Below the pieces are notes generated by a model. The model worked only from the letters and a program-made list of their open reading frames with translations. It was not told the origin of the DNA and did not search any database. Of a stretch of DNA of 64,000 nt, positions 1-11,486 are shown piece by piece (the first letter of the stretch is position 1; every line of letters begins with the position of its first letter). The translations under genes were made by a program, and so were the position numbers. The DNA is from Candolleomyces eurysporus (Eukaryota > Basidiomycota > Agaricomycetes > Agaricales > Psathyrellaceae): contig JANBPK010001205.1 of assembly GCA_027579435.1 (NCBI GenBank), positions 44,079-108,078 on the forward strand, written 5' to 3'.

Positions 1-202
1 AAGGTGCCACGAGTTGATAGGCCTTACGATTGGACATTACATTTACCTTTGACGTTGTCGGGTGGAGATGGTTCGGGTTCGTAATGTGTATATAGCTAGA
101 TTCGTATAAGTATGACCTAAGTCGTTATGCTATTTCATCAGACAAGTATGGTACGGGTGGATCGCTGGCTTTATGGGTGAAATAAGTCCGAAAGTCTGCT
201 AG

Positions 203-1703
203 TTAAGTCGAAACCCCATTCACGTCGAATCGTTGACTCTTCAAACTCAATATAACCCAATGCAACATGGCTAGTTCCCTCCTCTTCCTTTTTTCCTCTT
301 TCCAATCTCCAATCATTTCGCCTCTACCAGGAGTGGGGAGTGACTCGGTTGCGTACTCGAACCTCACTTCAACACCAATTCTATCGGTCCATCCCCAGAC
401 CCTGGCCTTCAGTTCAAATCTATCATTGTCTGCGCCTTGGGGATTCAATTCGCGGAAGACATAAGTCGGCGGAACCTTCCCTCCGTTATCCTCTACGGAC
501 AAAGGTGTGAGCGGTACAAGTTCGTAGATCCAAAAGTACCACTCTCCCTCCGTTGACGCTGTACTTTTTGATGTTGGCCGAACCCGGAGCGTAGACAATA
601 AGAACCTCGTTTTAGCAGGCCTCGAGCTCTCAACAATGGCGTTAGCATTGGTAGCAGTTTCGTTACTCGCTCGACCCATGTCGGTGTTCCCCTCCGAGTC
701 ACCATGGCTGTTAGGGATACAGAACATCCAATCGCTCCTCTCGACATCGGGGAACCTTACGGTCTCGTGGATCTCCCACNTTTTGAGCGTGGGGGAGCGT
801 AGAAATCATTTGGGTTGCACGAGCACTAGCAGTTGAAGAGGCGGACGTATTTTTAAAACCCTGAGGGACCGAGAGTGTTGAGGGAGTGATAGATAGTTCG
901 GGATACCTTTGACGGAGGACGGTCCACCATTGAACGTGCGGTGCGATTATATTGAGAGTCGTTGAGTCATGTGCCCCTGGGTTCGAATTCCTCATTGCCT
1001 CTGCGACTCCTTGTGAAAGAATCAACACACCAGGCACTCGAGATTGAGGGGCCACGGAGTTTTCAGACCCATCTCCACCAAATTCAACCTTTTCAGAGAG
1101 GAACTCGGTTATCATCGTCTCCGTCGGATTTTGACCAAGGCACCTCCGGGTCCACGCTCCACAATGAATTGTACCGTCGTTGCTCACAAACGTCCAGCGA
1201 ACTAGAGCAACAGCACTTGCGCTGACATCCATGTATTCAGTTTTGTGTGTTTCCGCCTGAGTTTGAGTGTGAGTGGAGTGGTACGGAAGTCTGGAGAATC
1301 CTGTGGATGGGCCATAGCTCTGATGACTTCCGTTAAACATCGTTGGAGGGTTCACTCCCACAGAAAAACGAGGAAGGGGTGTGTATGAGACGGCCGATTG
1401 CTGGAAATTCATGCCGTTCCACTGTTCATCCGGAGTCCAAGTCGTAGTAGAAGGGCCAGAAGCTGGGCTGGAAGCAGGGAGAAAGGAGACTGAAGGTCCA
1501 AGGATGGCCTGACGAGCTCGAGTCCACGGTCCCTCGCGCAATAGCTCCTCAATCCTCATTTGCTGCTTCCTGTCCCAGCCAACTTGAAGCAACGGAGCAA
1601 GACTCTCCTTCGTTGGCTGATGAGGGGAGAGATAGAGGTAACGAGGCATATTGCGAGCAAGCATAGCTATGCGCTCAGGAATCAGCGTGTCTAAATCAGC
1701 CAT
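203..1703 (-). CDS. Unrecognised protein, about 499 aa, single reading frame broken by a spurious N
   Basis: I do not recognise this protein. The start is the ATG read at 1703-1701 (MADLDTLIPERI). The frame runs without stops to the N at 780 and then closes early at 711. If the N is counted as no base, the protein continues as AQKWEIHETVRF into the downstream frame and ends at 203, giving one long ORF. The N lies beside a run of T (A on the coding strand), so a homopolymer artefact is the simplest reading. The N-terminal half is Ser/Thr/Pro-rich with a basic helix near residue 40-60; the C-terminal half (about residues 310-490) is more globular with several Trp. No signal peptide or membrane segment is obvious. 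No intron is required. Confidence 0.55.
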
Positions 1704-3242
1704 GGTGGTTGAGGTATGCAGATGATGAATTCTACGACCCTTTAAATAGGTACACGGTACGGTGGCTTTGAGGGCCACGTCCGGGCCGCGAAATATACTT
1801 GTCCATCAAGCACAATGGGAGGACCGTTATAACTGTGCGTCCTTTGTCAGTGAACAAGGCCTCTTGCAGAAAATCTGGTGCTTGGGCTTGTGTGACACTT
1901 TCTGGCGCCGTCGTCGTCAGGCAGGCGACGGTACTGTCGCACTCCAATTTTTTGCAAACAATCACCCCCTCACCAGGAGTCGGTGAACAAAGGAGTCGCG
2001 ATGACATTGATATCGGGTGCTTGGCTGCCTTCCCAATTCCCAGTACATGATCTCGCCATTTTGAATCGTCGAGGAGGGGAGGAGCTCTTATTCCTCATGT
2101 TGGCACAAGGTTCGAACAGGTGCCAGGAAACGAGTGCATATGGATTTGGTTGCGGTCAAAGCAAGGAATCAGTACTCAGTGACTAATGCTTTTTTCTCGC
2201 GAATCGTACAGCCACGCCGACTGCCATCATCGGGGCTCTCCCGGCTCAATCCCTGCCTATCATGTCACGATTCATTTACAGTTACAACTACCATCGCAGA
2301 TCGCAGATTTTAGAAGAAAACAAACCCGCCGCTACTGTCATCCGAATCAGGGATGACGAGCCGATCATGGAGGTCCATGCGCCTGCCGGGTGCGGCGAGA
2401 CCGTGACTACCATCGCTGGGACCGGATGTTGAAGGAGGTGGAAGATTTTGATTTCAGTCTTCCTGGCGCCACGTTCCATTTCTAGAGGATGTCCCCAGCC
2501 CACCCGCCGCACGCTCTATCAACACCATCCCATCGCTTACCAGCTCGCCGTGTTCAACCCTGAGCTGGAACCCCTGATCCAGAACCCCTGATCCCGAATG
2601 TCGCCAAGCGGAATCCGATGATTCTGCCCTGGCGGCTCCTTTCAAAGCTCTCGGGGAGTTAGAGGGTGTACGGAACCGGTTGGAGATCAGGAGTACTGAT
2701 GAAGAGGCATGACGCTGGGGATCAGTAAAAGGCTCAGATTTGCATCCTCGATCATTCACAATCCTTCCTTGTCTCGTCGCAGACGTTTCTTTAGGGCGAT
2801 TTATGAGTGTGAGAGTCAATTTTACCTCGTACCGCGGCGACTATTAACGGTCACGGAAAGTCAAATGGAGGAGATGAGTGACGGGGAAAGACCTTCGTTG
2901 ACGGGACAAAAGGACACATCCTGCACGTCTTTGCCTTTATCTGACACATCGACAACCTTTATGACGACTTCCCGCAAACTCCTGGATAGGCTCCTTTGTC
3001 ATCTTTCACCAGCTTAAGCATTCATTACCCTTCGCCTCCCTGAACTAGCTCTATATACAGAATATGCGATCTTGCCTAAGGTTTACCGCCGAGTGATGAT
3101 TGGCGTGCATTTTTGCGTGGGGCGTTTCCTTGCGTGTGTCGATGGCGATTTCCGCCGCCCTGAGTTGTCTGGCTGGACGAGTCCCGGGCAGGGAAGTTGA
3201 GCAATCGCGGCATCCATGCTCTGCCTGTCCTTTTTTCCCATT
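1704..3242. other. No supported gene; short ORFs only
   Basis: Only short overlapping ORFs on both strands are present. One plus-strand ORF of 56 codons (2262-2432, MSRFIYSYNYHRR...) is followed by stops. A minus-strand ORF at 2454-2819 has no recognisable domain. I cannot support a gene here; a decayed gene is possible. Confidence 0.4.
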
Positions 3243-5442
3243 CCTATACCACCGTCCCTTCATTTATTCATTTTCTAGCGCTCTGAGATCGAACCAAAGG
3301 GAGACTGGTTCAGATATAGGCTAAATATGCCATGCTGAGCTGCAAGATGAAGCTACTCTCGCTTCTATTCAAACCCGAGTCACGCTGAGCATCCTCTTCA
3401 TCAAATGATGGCCCTTGTGGGCATACCCGGACACTGGCTGTTTGCGCTGCTCGTTTAAAGCAATTTTCATGCAAGTTCAGTGGAGGACTAGCTATCGGAG
3501 AGCAGCAGTGGCCCAATCGCTCTGCCTCCGCAACGAAGACGTAGATAACAAGCACGAGTCAGAAATCAGAAACATGATATGAGATAACGACCATGTGATG
3601 TCGCAGCAAACGAGATGAGGGAAAACATGGACTTCGATACCAAACGAACCATTCAATTAATTATGCGAAACGTCCTGCATGAGATACAGCATCATGCGAG
3701 GCGGTTCCGCCATGAATCTGTTACACTCAGAACGTTTACTGAGAGCGCGCTGAGTTCTAATACATATCCAGGGGCCTACCGTGCCGTGGAATAATCATTT
3801 CGGTTCTGAAACTCAGGTGTGCCTCGCCCGTCCCATGAGGCACTGCTTGAACTTCTTGGTCACCGGCTCCTGGGACTTCTTTCTTTCCCTCATTCACGTC
3901 TTCTGCCGGGTCGAATGGTAAGGGTAGTGTTTGAGGACTCAAGAAATTGCCTCTGGTTCTGATTAGATGCCAGGCACAGGAGATGTCGGCTGACGTTTAT
4001 CTTGGTGACGTTGCTGGGTACAGCCGCGGTGAGCTTCTCGCCGCTTTGGTGCAAAATCATCCTAATTCAAGAGCTTCAGCTGCTGCTTTGGCCTTCCTCA
4101 CCTACGACTTCCTTTTGACTCTGCACGAAGAGGTAGTTAGACATAATGATTTGTTTGTTGAGGACGATCTAACTGAAATGTGGTTTAGGTTACAATGATA
4201 TGGCCGTGAGTCCCTTTCAGTGGTCGTCGTCTTCGTCGCACTCAATGTGATCACTAGCATTCCATGGAGAATTCCGAAGTTTATGTTCTTCTTTATACGA
4301 TACTTCTCGGTGCTTTTTCAGATGTACGCCATCGCTTTGCCTGTGGTGCTTCAACGTTCTAACGTGAACACAGATCTACCCTCTTGGCAGGTAACCCGTT
4401 GCTTAGGTTTGCATATACAACGCACGAGTGTTACATTTGGGACGTTTACCAAAGTGTAGCAACAGCGCTCATCGTCTCTACGGTTGACTATGTCCTTATC
4501 CTTCGAAGTGAGTGGCGCATTCGCTCTTCTGTATCGAGCGCACACCTTAATGATAATCCCAACCCGGTAGTTTTTGCTTTGTACCCCGGAAACCGAGTGG
4601 TTCGATCTCTGGTCGGAGTTCTTTATTTTGTAGAGGTGGTTGCAATGATCGTCGGGATACTGGGGCTGCCAAGGCTCGCCGGATACGACAGCCTATGTAC
4701 CATAACTCGGGTTTCCAAAATTTTGTTGATCGGCATGTACGCATCTCCCCATATCGATCTCTCTGATTCTTGCCTTGATATCAATATCTACCTTTTAGGA
4801 GTGCCCCAATTGCTTTCCAAACCGTCCTTTTCGGGCTCACAGTGTGGAAGTTCTTTAAAGCAGTCAAAGAAGGATGGGGAGATGTACCCATCCTCCAACT
4901 TCTAATGCGTGATGGGACATGGGCATTCTTTCTACTCTTTGGTGCATTCTATTTAATATCTGTTCTACATCTACGACAGACTCATTGTTATCATCTGCAG
5001 CGATCATGTTTGGAGAAGTTATTCTTCTTATATTCGGCCCTCCAGGATATGTCCAGGTCATATATGGGTATGTACATATGCATCATCGTCATTGATCTGC
5101 ACACAGTTGTTGAACGACTTACTAGCTGGATAAGTCCTGCATTTACATTTTGCGTGCGTACCTACATCCTCCCAGTCCTTAAGACTCCATGGGCTTACCA
5201 CCGTCCTCAATTCACACATTTAGGGTTACCGAATATTGCTTAACCTCAACCATCTCGGCCGCTCAAGTCACTTCCCAATCCCCGACACTGGCCCCGATGC
5301 CATCTTTACATCGCAATCCGTCGGTGGACGATTCACCGATGAGTCACCCTAACGCCGTCTCTCTCTCTCTCTCTCTTGTGGCGAGCTAGATCCAAGCACA
5401 GGTTAATATCCACCTTCCAAGTTTACTCCCTGGCCATCCACG
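3243..5442 (+). repeat. Tandem segmental duplication, unit 1
   Basis: From the sequence near 3243 (CCTATACCACCGTCCCTTCA) to near 5442 (ACTCCCTGGCCATCCACG) this unit matches 6263-8408 in the same orientation, with an offset of about 2961 bp in the coding part. It carries a DUF6533-type gene, its promoter region and 3' flank. Coding exons are of identical length in both units, while flanks and introns show substitutions and small indels. Confidence 0.85.
3983..5352 (+). CDS. DUF6533-type integral membrane protein, copy 1 (nine exons, about 294 aa)
   Basis: Member of the agaricomycete multi-spanning membrane proteins carrying the DUF6533 domain; no function is established. Exons: 3983-4132, 4189-4205, 4258-4363, 4429-4507, 4571-4736, 4799-4941, 5001-5067, 5126-5153, 5224-5352. 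All join in phase, and the lengths equal those of the downstream copy apart from one codon in exon 3. Family hallmarks: LAFLTYDFLLTLHEEV followed by TMIWP, then IPKFMFFFIRYFSVL, LRIFALYPGNR, APIAFQTVLFGLTVWKF, LLMRDGTWAFFLLF and the closing GYRILLNLN. About seven hydrophobic segments are visible. The start is the first ATG in frame with the DUF6533 motif. The third intron acceptor (CGAG) is non-consensus, so that junction is the least certain. The tail is short and polar. Confidence 0.85.
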
Positions 5443-6262
5443 GTGTTCAACCTCTCAATTGCGTTTTCGAGAACAAGCCCCTTGTCCAACAGTCTGTCTC
5501 GCGTATTGTATCTTCATTGGAAGTGCCGTCTCTCCACCTTCTCGGCCAAACTCCGGATGTTTGGCCTGTTGAATTTATCAATGCAATCACGAACTTGATG
5601 AGTAGGACTCGAAGGACACCTGGTCCATCGGGAGCCCAGTTCGGCGAACGGCGTTTGTGGTTTGCGATTTGTAGTTTCGTTCGCCATTCTGAAGTCCCTC
5701 GGACAGGTTAAGTTACATTGCTGAATGCACATGGCTTCTTTCACATACAGGCTTGTTGGTCTGGTTCAAATATTGATTAAGGGTTCAACTACCTTACATA
5801 AGGGCAAAGAGAAGAATGCCTCTGGAAATTCTTACTTGGTGCATTCGTCTCTTATATTGAGAGTCTGCTACATCTGCATTTATATCCCTCTACGGGCAAT
5901 TTAAAGAGTTGTCTCCTGGCGTCGAACTTCGCCACACGGTATGGCAGGTTTTTAATTTGGCTTTGTTCAGTGCATGCCCGTCGACTCCCAACCCCTGTCA
6001 CCGGACCAGCAGCATACCTGGTTGCGTTTCATATGAAGTGAACCACTGAATCCAATACCTCTTAGCACCCCTGAAATGTTGCTGTGGGGAGCGAGGTAGC
6101 CGAGAATCACGAATACCAAACTGCAAACGGCGAACGTGCTTCCCCATCAATCCGGTGTTTTGAAAATTCAATGGATCAAGGGTAGATTCTTGAACGAGTC
6201 GCAGAACTGTCTGGTCCGATGTAGGCTCGGAACGGTTGACTATTGCGAGTGAACTTATAATT
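5443..6262. other. Spacer between the two duplicated units
   Basis: Unique sequence separating the duplicated units. A plus-strand ORF (5376-5711) and its antisense have no recognisable domain. A (CT)n tract lies just before it near 5359-5379. I see no gene. Confidence 0.5.
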
Positions 6263-8408
6263 CCTATGCTACCGTCCTTTCATTCATTCATTTTCTAATA
6301 CCTACGCTATGAGGTTGGACCCAAGGGAGACTGTCCCGGATATAGGTTGGATGTGTCTTGCCGAGTTGCGAGATGAAGCTTGTCGAAGCTCAGAAGACGT
6401 CCTTGCGCTCCGGTGTACATTCAGGCTCGAGTCGGGCTCACAGTCGCAGAGGTGATGTCAGTCTTATGACTCTGGGGTTCTTGACCCTACATTTCTCGCT
6501 CTCTTATCCCTAAGCACGAGCCAGGGTTAAGCACGAGTCAGGAATAAGAAGAATAATGTGAGGTAACGACCATGTGGTCGCAGCAAACGAGACGAGGCAA
6601 AACGTGGCTTTTGTCAATTAACCGAAACGTCCTTACCCTGCATGAGATACAGCATCGTGCGAGGTGATCCCGCAATGAATTCCTTACACCCGAAGCGCTT
6701 ACTGAAGGCGCGTTGAATTAAAATACACATCCAAGGGCCTAATGTGCTGTGGCATAATCATTCGGGATCCGGGTTTCAGGTGCCTCCCCTGCACCATGAG
6801 GCATTGCTTGAACTTCTTGCTCACCGGCTCCTGGAATCACTTTCTTTCCCTCATTCACGTCTTCCCCTAAGTCGAATGGTAAGGGTAGTGTTTGAGGACT
6901 CGAGAAATTGCCTCTGGTTCTGATTGGACGTCAGGCACAGGACATGTCGGTTGACCTTTATCTTGGTGACGTTGCTGGGTACAGCCGCAGTGAGTTTCTC
7001 ACCTCTCTGGTGCAAAATTGTCCTGATTCAAGAGCTTCAGCTGCTGCTTTGGCCTTCCTCACCTACGACTTCCTTTTGACTGTGCACGAAGAGGTAGTCA
7101 GGCATATTGATTTGTTTGCTGAGGATAATCTAACTGGGATCTGGTTTAGGTTGCAGTGATATGGCCGTGAGTCCCTTTCAACGGCTGTCGTATTCGTCGA
7201 ACTCGATGTGTTCAACAGCATTTCATGGAGTATTCCGAAATTCATGTTCTTCTTTATACGATACTTCTCGGTACTTTTTCAGATGTACGCCATCGCTTTG
7301 TCTGTGGTGCTTCTTCAATGTTCTAACGTGTGCACAGATCTAGCCTCTTGGCCGGTAACCCATTGCTTAGGTTTGCATATACAACGCACGAGTGTTACAT
7401 TTGGAACGTCTACCAAAGCTTAGCAACAGTGCTCATCATCTCTGCGGTTGACTATGTTCTTATCCTTCGAAGTGAGTAGCGCATTCCCTCTTCTGTATCT
7501 CTCGCACACCTCATTGATAATCCCAACCTGGTAGTCTTTGCTTTGTACCCCGGAAACCGAGTGGTTCGATCTCTGGTCGGAGTTCTTTATTTTGTAGAGG
7601 TGGTTGCAATGAGCGTCGGGATACTGGGGCTGCCAAGGCTCGCCGGATACGACAGCCTATGTACCATAACTCGGGTTTCCAAAATCTTGTTGATCGGCAC
7701 GTAGGTATCTCCCCATATCAATTTCTCTGAGACTTACTTCTAAAAATTGATATATACCGTGTAGGAGTGCTCCAATTGCTTTCCAAGCCATCCTGTTTGG
7801 GCTCACAGTGTGGAAGTTCCTCAAAACAGTCACAGAAGGATGGGGAGATGTACCAATCCTCCAACTTCTAATGCGTGATGGAACATGGGCATTCTTTCTA
7901 CTTTTTGGTGCATTCTATTTAGTATATGCTCTACATTTACGACAGACTCATTGCTATCATTTGCAGCGATCATGTTTGGAGAAGTGCTCATTTTTNATAT
8001 TTGGCCCTCCAGGATATGCCCAGGTCATATATGGGTATGTACACATGCATCATCGTCATCGATCCGCACTCAATTTTTGAACGACTTACTAGCTGGATAA
8101 GTCCTGCATTTACATTTTGCGTGCGCACCCACATCTTCCCAGCCATAAACATTCCATGGGCTTACCACCGGCTTCAATTCACACATTTAGGGTTACCGGA
8201 TATTGCTTAATCTCAACCGTCTCGGCCGCTCAAGTCGCTTCCCGATCCCTGACACAGGCCCAGATGTCATCTTTACATCGCAATCCATCGGTGGCCGATT
8301 CACCGGCGAGTCGTCCTAACGCCGTCTCTCTATCGATTGAACTTGTGGCGTGGTCGATCAAAGCACACGTTATCATCTTTTCGAGTTTACTCCCTGGCCA
8401 TCCACGAT
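6263..8408 (+). repeat. Tandem segmental duplication, unit 2
   Basis: Second copy of 3243-5442, same orientation. Homology begins near CCTATGCTACCGTCCTTTCA and ends at ACTCCCTGGCCATCCACG near 8408. The unit-1 (CT)n tract is absent here. Confidence 0.85.
6944..8319 (+). CDS. DUF6533-type integral membrane protein, copy 2 (nine exons, about 295 aa)
   Basis: Paralogue of the gene at 3983 with the same intron-exon plan: 6944-7093, 7150-7166, 7219-7327, 7393-7471, 7535-7700, 7765-7907, 7967-8034, 8093-8120, 8191-8319. Motifs LAFLTYDFLLTVHEEV, IPKFMFFFIRYFSV, IFALYPGNR, LLMRDGTWAFF and GYRILLNLN are all kept. Exon 3 has one extra codon. The N at 7996 makes exon 7 one base too long; removing it gives exactly the 67-nt exon of copy 1 (EVLIFIFGPPGYAQ) and restores phase, so I treat the gene as intact. 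Most amino-acid changes relative to copy 1 are scattered substitutions rather than breaks, which suggests both copies are maintained. Confidence 0.82.
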
Positions 8409-9343
8409 CACAATCATAGTCATAGTCATTAATCGGACAGGGTCCAGTTCCTGAACGCCTGTGTCCTGGGCTCTTAAACTAGGTACAAGCATACTACAAT
8501 AAGATCCTAGCTCTGTATTCTACAATACACACTTAAACTGTTGCACATGTTTCAGGCCCAGAAGAGGGATGTAGAGTACTTTCTAGCGAGGCGTAAGTAT
8601 ATTTGCGTTCCGGTGGCGTCCTGAATTTCATGAATGGAGCCTTTCCGCGTTCGTCGTCAGGTTAAGGCCTGAGTCGCGTGCCTCGGACTTGGGTGCATAT
8701 CGCAGGACGTTACGCTATGCGGCAAAGGCCTCTATACTAGTTCCGAGAGAAATGGCAAGTAAAGCGCAGAGAGCTAGCCTAATAGTAGTCCAGAACATGG
8801 CTGACGCGAAGGAGCAGAGATGTCGACAGGGTAAGAGGGAATGGAAGCCCGCAAGGTCGCGCTCACCGTCTTCGGGCACTATAATAGAACCTATTTTAGG
8901 TTTGCGTACCTGTATCTTACGAGAAGCCGCCAGACGTGACGGATAGATGTGGCAATTGAAGATTTAAATTGTTCCTAGCGCCCGCTGGATCAACGGGCTG
9001 GCAGCTGAGCCAGCAAAACGTAAGTATCGAAGTACGCAGTGTAATCAGCGCTTTTGTCGAACAGCTATGAGGACCAAGGGCAATTGAGCGAACTTCAGCG
9101 GCCATTATAATGCAACGACTTTCTGCCTGAGCGAGAACAACGATCAAAGGCTATGGGCAGAACTTGACAGCCAAATGAAGTCGGCGACAGGGGGTCATGG
9201 TGGCTCGTAATGCCACCAGAGGTCCACCCTGGTGCTTGTCCTATAGCGAGAAAGAGAGGGCGCACCGTCCGTTATACGAGCTTCCACAACGAGGCCAAGA
9301 AGACGGCGGCACCTGCGGAAAATGACTGCGACGGACCGCTGTC
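8409..9343. other. No supported gene upstream of the tRNA
   Basis: Contains one plus-strand ORF (8689-8946, Arg/Lys-rich) and overlapping antisense ORFs, none with a recognisable domain. Nothing else seen. Confidence 0.45.
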
Positions 9344-9427
9344 GCCGTTGTAGCACAATGGTAGTGCGTTGCTTTCCTATCCTTTGGCGTGAGGCAAAGG
9401 TTGTGAGTTCGATCCTCACCAACGGTT
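9344..9427 (+). tRNA. tRNA-Arg (anticodon CCU) with a 12-nt intron
   Basis: A full cloverleaf folds by eye. The acceptor stem GCCGTTG (9344-9350) pairs with CAACGGT (9420-9426) with one G-U at the end; 9427 is the discriminator. The D stem GCAC/GTGC is at 9353-9356 and 9364-9367 with loop AATGGTA. The anticodon stem TTGCT/GGCAA is at 9369-9373 and 9393-9397. The anticodon CCT is at 9376-9378, preceded by TT and followed by A37. A 12-nt intron (9380-9391) sits at the standard 37/38 position. The T arm is GTGAG-TTCGATC-CTCAC (9403-9419). Without the intron the RNA is 72 nt. A T-rich run follows immediately. Confidence 0.88.
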
Positions 9428-9428
9428 C

Positions 9429-9437
9429 TTTTTCTTT
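9429..9437 (+). terminator. RNA polymerase III T-run terminator
   Basis: TTTTTCTTTT-like run directly after the tRNA, the usual pol III stop signal. Confidence 0.7.
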
Positions 9438-9825
9438 TCAAGCTGCTGGACATTTTTTCCTGCATTCGGCATTTTTAATTTACCTACAGAACGATTGTCT
9501 ATGGGCTCCGTCGTTCATTTCGTTCTCAATATCTGGATATAGGCGACGGCGCTTATCGTCTTGCCTCCTGGCGAGTGACGTGAGGTGCTCGTCGAAGTAA
9601 GCCGGGCCTGCCGCTTGGGAGTGGCGTTCTATCCCACCGGTGGCTCTTTTGTTTCCAGCCTGCGTAATGGGTTTCTCGCGAGATTCCCTTTATTTAGAGA
9701 CTTATCTTGCACGTTCTCAATATGTTGTTTCCCTAAGCATACTATAATACAGGACTTCGCTATTCCATCAAAGTTTTCTGTTGGTTTGATTTCACCTTCG
9801 ATTTTAACGCCACAGGACCAGGGAC

Positions 9826-9862
9826 CTTCCATTCGTCCTTCCATTCGTCCTTTCGTTCGTCC
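9826..9862 (+). repeat. 12-bp short tandem repeat, three units
   Basis: Three imperfect copies of CTTCCATTCGTC lie in an otherwise featureless 0.58-kb stretch (9440-10015) between the tRNA and the thioesterase gene, in which I see no gene. Confidence 0.6.
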
Positions 9863-10015
9863 AGTCAGACGCATTCAGCACGAACATCGCCATGCTCATC
9901 TTTTTGATCACGAACGAATGTGAACCCATTGGAAAGGGTGTTTCTCGAACGCGTTGAGGTTCGACGTTTGTTGTCGATACTAACATCGAGGAGGATGCAG
10001 ATAACAGCTAGTCCT

Positions 10016-11486
10016 TCACGTCAAACATCGCGCACTCTCTAGCCCCTCCTTCAGCCGGCCCAATTGGGCCAACGCAGCCGACCGCCGCACCTCAACATAT
10101 CCCCCAAGGGCATTCTCCCACCACTTCTCGCGCTCTGGAACGTTACGCCATTCTCCACTGTAAAAGGCGAACAGTTTTTTNGAGGGACCCGCCATGTAGC
10201 GGAGAGGCAATTCGTTTGACTTGGGGCCAGTGGCGGGGATAGTCAGTCGGTGATGGCGAAGACCGAGGCGAGCTCGACGCAGAAGGAAGGTGATATGGCA
10301 AAACTGATGGACCCTTGGATAGGATAGGTTGGCAATAGCCATTCGACGAAAGAACAACGGATGGTGGGATGGTGATTCGACCTGCCTTAAAGCAGAGTTG
10401 GGTGACGACGACGGTGTGGACCAACGATCCGTCCGACTCGTAGAAGAACGAAGGCGAAGCTTGTGGAGAGGGGGGTGATGATATGTCTGGTGTGGAACTC
10501 GTCGAACTTCCATATCCAGAATCAGAGTCGGAGTCGGATTGTGAAGAGCGGGTTCCGTTACTGCGTTGCGTCGACTGACGAGGAGGGACACGCGAAGGCT
10601 TCGATCTCTGGGATTGTGATACGAATTTGGAGACGAGGTATATCTGGAGTGGAGCGTTAACAACGATCGGACGTGCCCCGAGTACGAGGCTCACCCATTT
10701 CTGATCCCAGCTCCCAATCGATGTCCGGATTTCAAACTGACCGAAAGCCGGAATCTCACGTATGAAGTGAAAGTGTGAAGCTAAGTGACAAAAATTGAGT
10801 GAGAATCGTACTTTGTGACAAGATAGCTGTACCCACCTCCTAGGGCCATCCCAGCACCACACCGGAAGAAGAGTGGGAACAGGCGAGTAACGGTTTCACA
10901 GCGGGCTATATCAAGCACCTGAAATATCCTCCAATGAGCGGGAAGGAAGCGGGGGGATGGGAAGATTGACGAACTTTGGAGTAACTTGAGTTGCTCAGAT
11001 GGACATTGTAATCGCACTCGTCGAATGCTAAAAGATAAATCTCGATCAGTTCCAGAACTAGTAAGTGATGGACAAACGTACTCGCTCGTGTACGATAGAC
11101 ATCTCGATAGTCGAATGGATTCGTTCCGACTAGCGGCATAGAGTCGAGCCACCGATCTTCGATCCGCTGTCCAACTAATCTCGGACTGAGTAACACTCGG
11201 AGCGCGTGCCACCAGTCACGAAACTTGAAGCGGAACACAGGACGGCTCAGCCGGACTCGAGGGAAGTAAGTAGCCGCTTGAATAGATTTAGCAGAGACGA
11301 CCCACAGTGGTAAAAAAGTGGCCATGACTTGAAGTTTAGTGCGATGAGAATGCACAATATCCACTTCAAACCGTTGAGGGTCAATGGTCGAGGGTGAAGG
11401 CGCTCGAGTCGAATCCAAGCACGGAAGACGAGATGAAGTAGGGTGGAGGTGGTGGGCGAGGAATGTTGCAGATGACCAGGTGCCAT
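10016..11486 (-). CDS. THEM6-like hotdog-fold thioesterase family protein (six exons, about 400 aa)
   Basis: Belongs to the fungal THEM6-like branch of the 4HBT (hotdog) thioesterase superfamily, often loosely annotated as capsule polysaccharide biosynthesis protein; the substrate is unknown. Exons on the minus strand: 11306-11486, 11082-11255, 10975-11027, 10837-10918, 10695-10780, 10016-10643. All introns are GT-AG, 50-56 nt, and all phases close. Visible order: N-terminal hydrophobic anchor LKWILCILIALNFKSWPLFYH, then NPFDYRDVY, the hotdog signature FDECDYNVHLSNSSYSK, VLDIARC, HFHFIREIPAFGQFEIRT, SIGSWDQKW, a Ser-rich insertion, LVHTVVVTQLCFKAGRITIPP, and the C-terminal GEWRNVPEREKWWENALGG. 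The N at 10181 must be dropped to keep the last exon in frame (SLKKLFAFYSGEW). The start chosen is the only ATG before the anchor. Confidence 0.82.

Noticed and set aside
3947..3982. TTG-initiated extension of DUF6533 copy 1 (and 6908 for copy 2)
   Set aside because: Non-ATG start; the ATG at 3983/6944 fits the family N-terminus.
5359..5379. (CT)n tract as a regulatory element
   Set aside because: Simple microsatellite present in only one of the two duplicated units.
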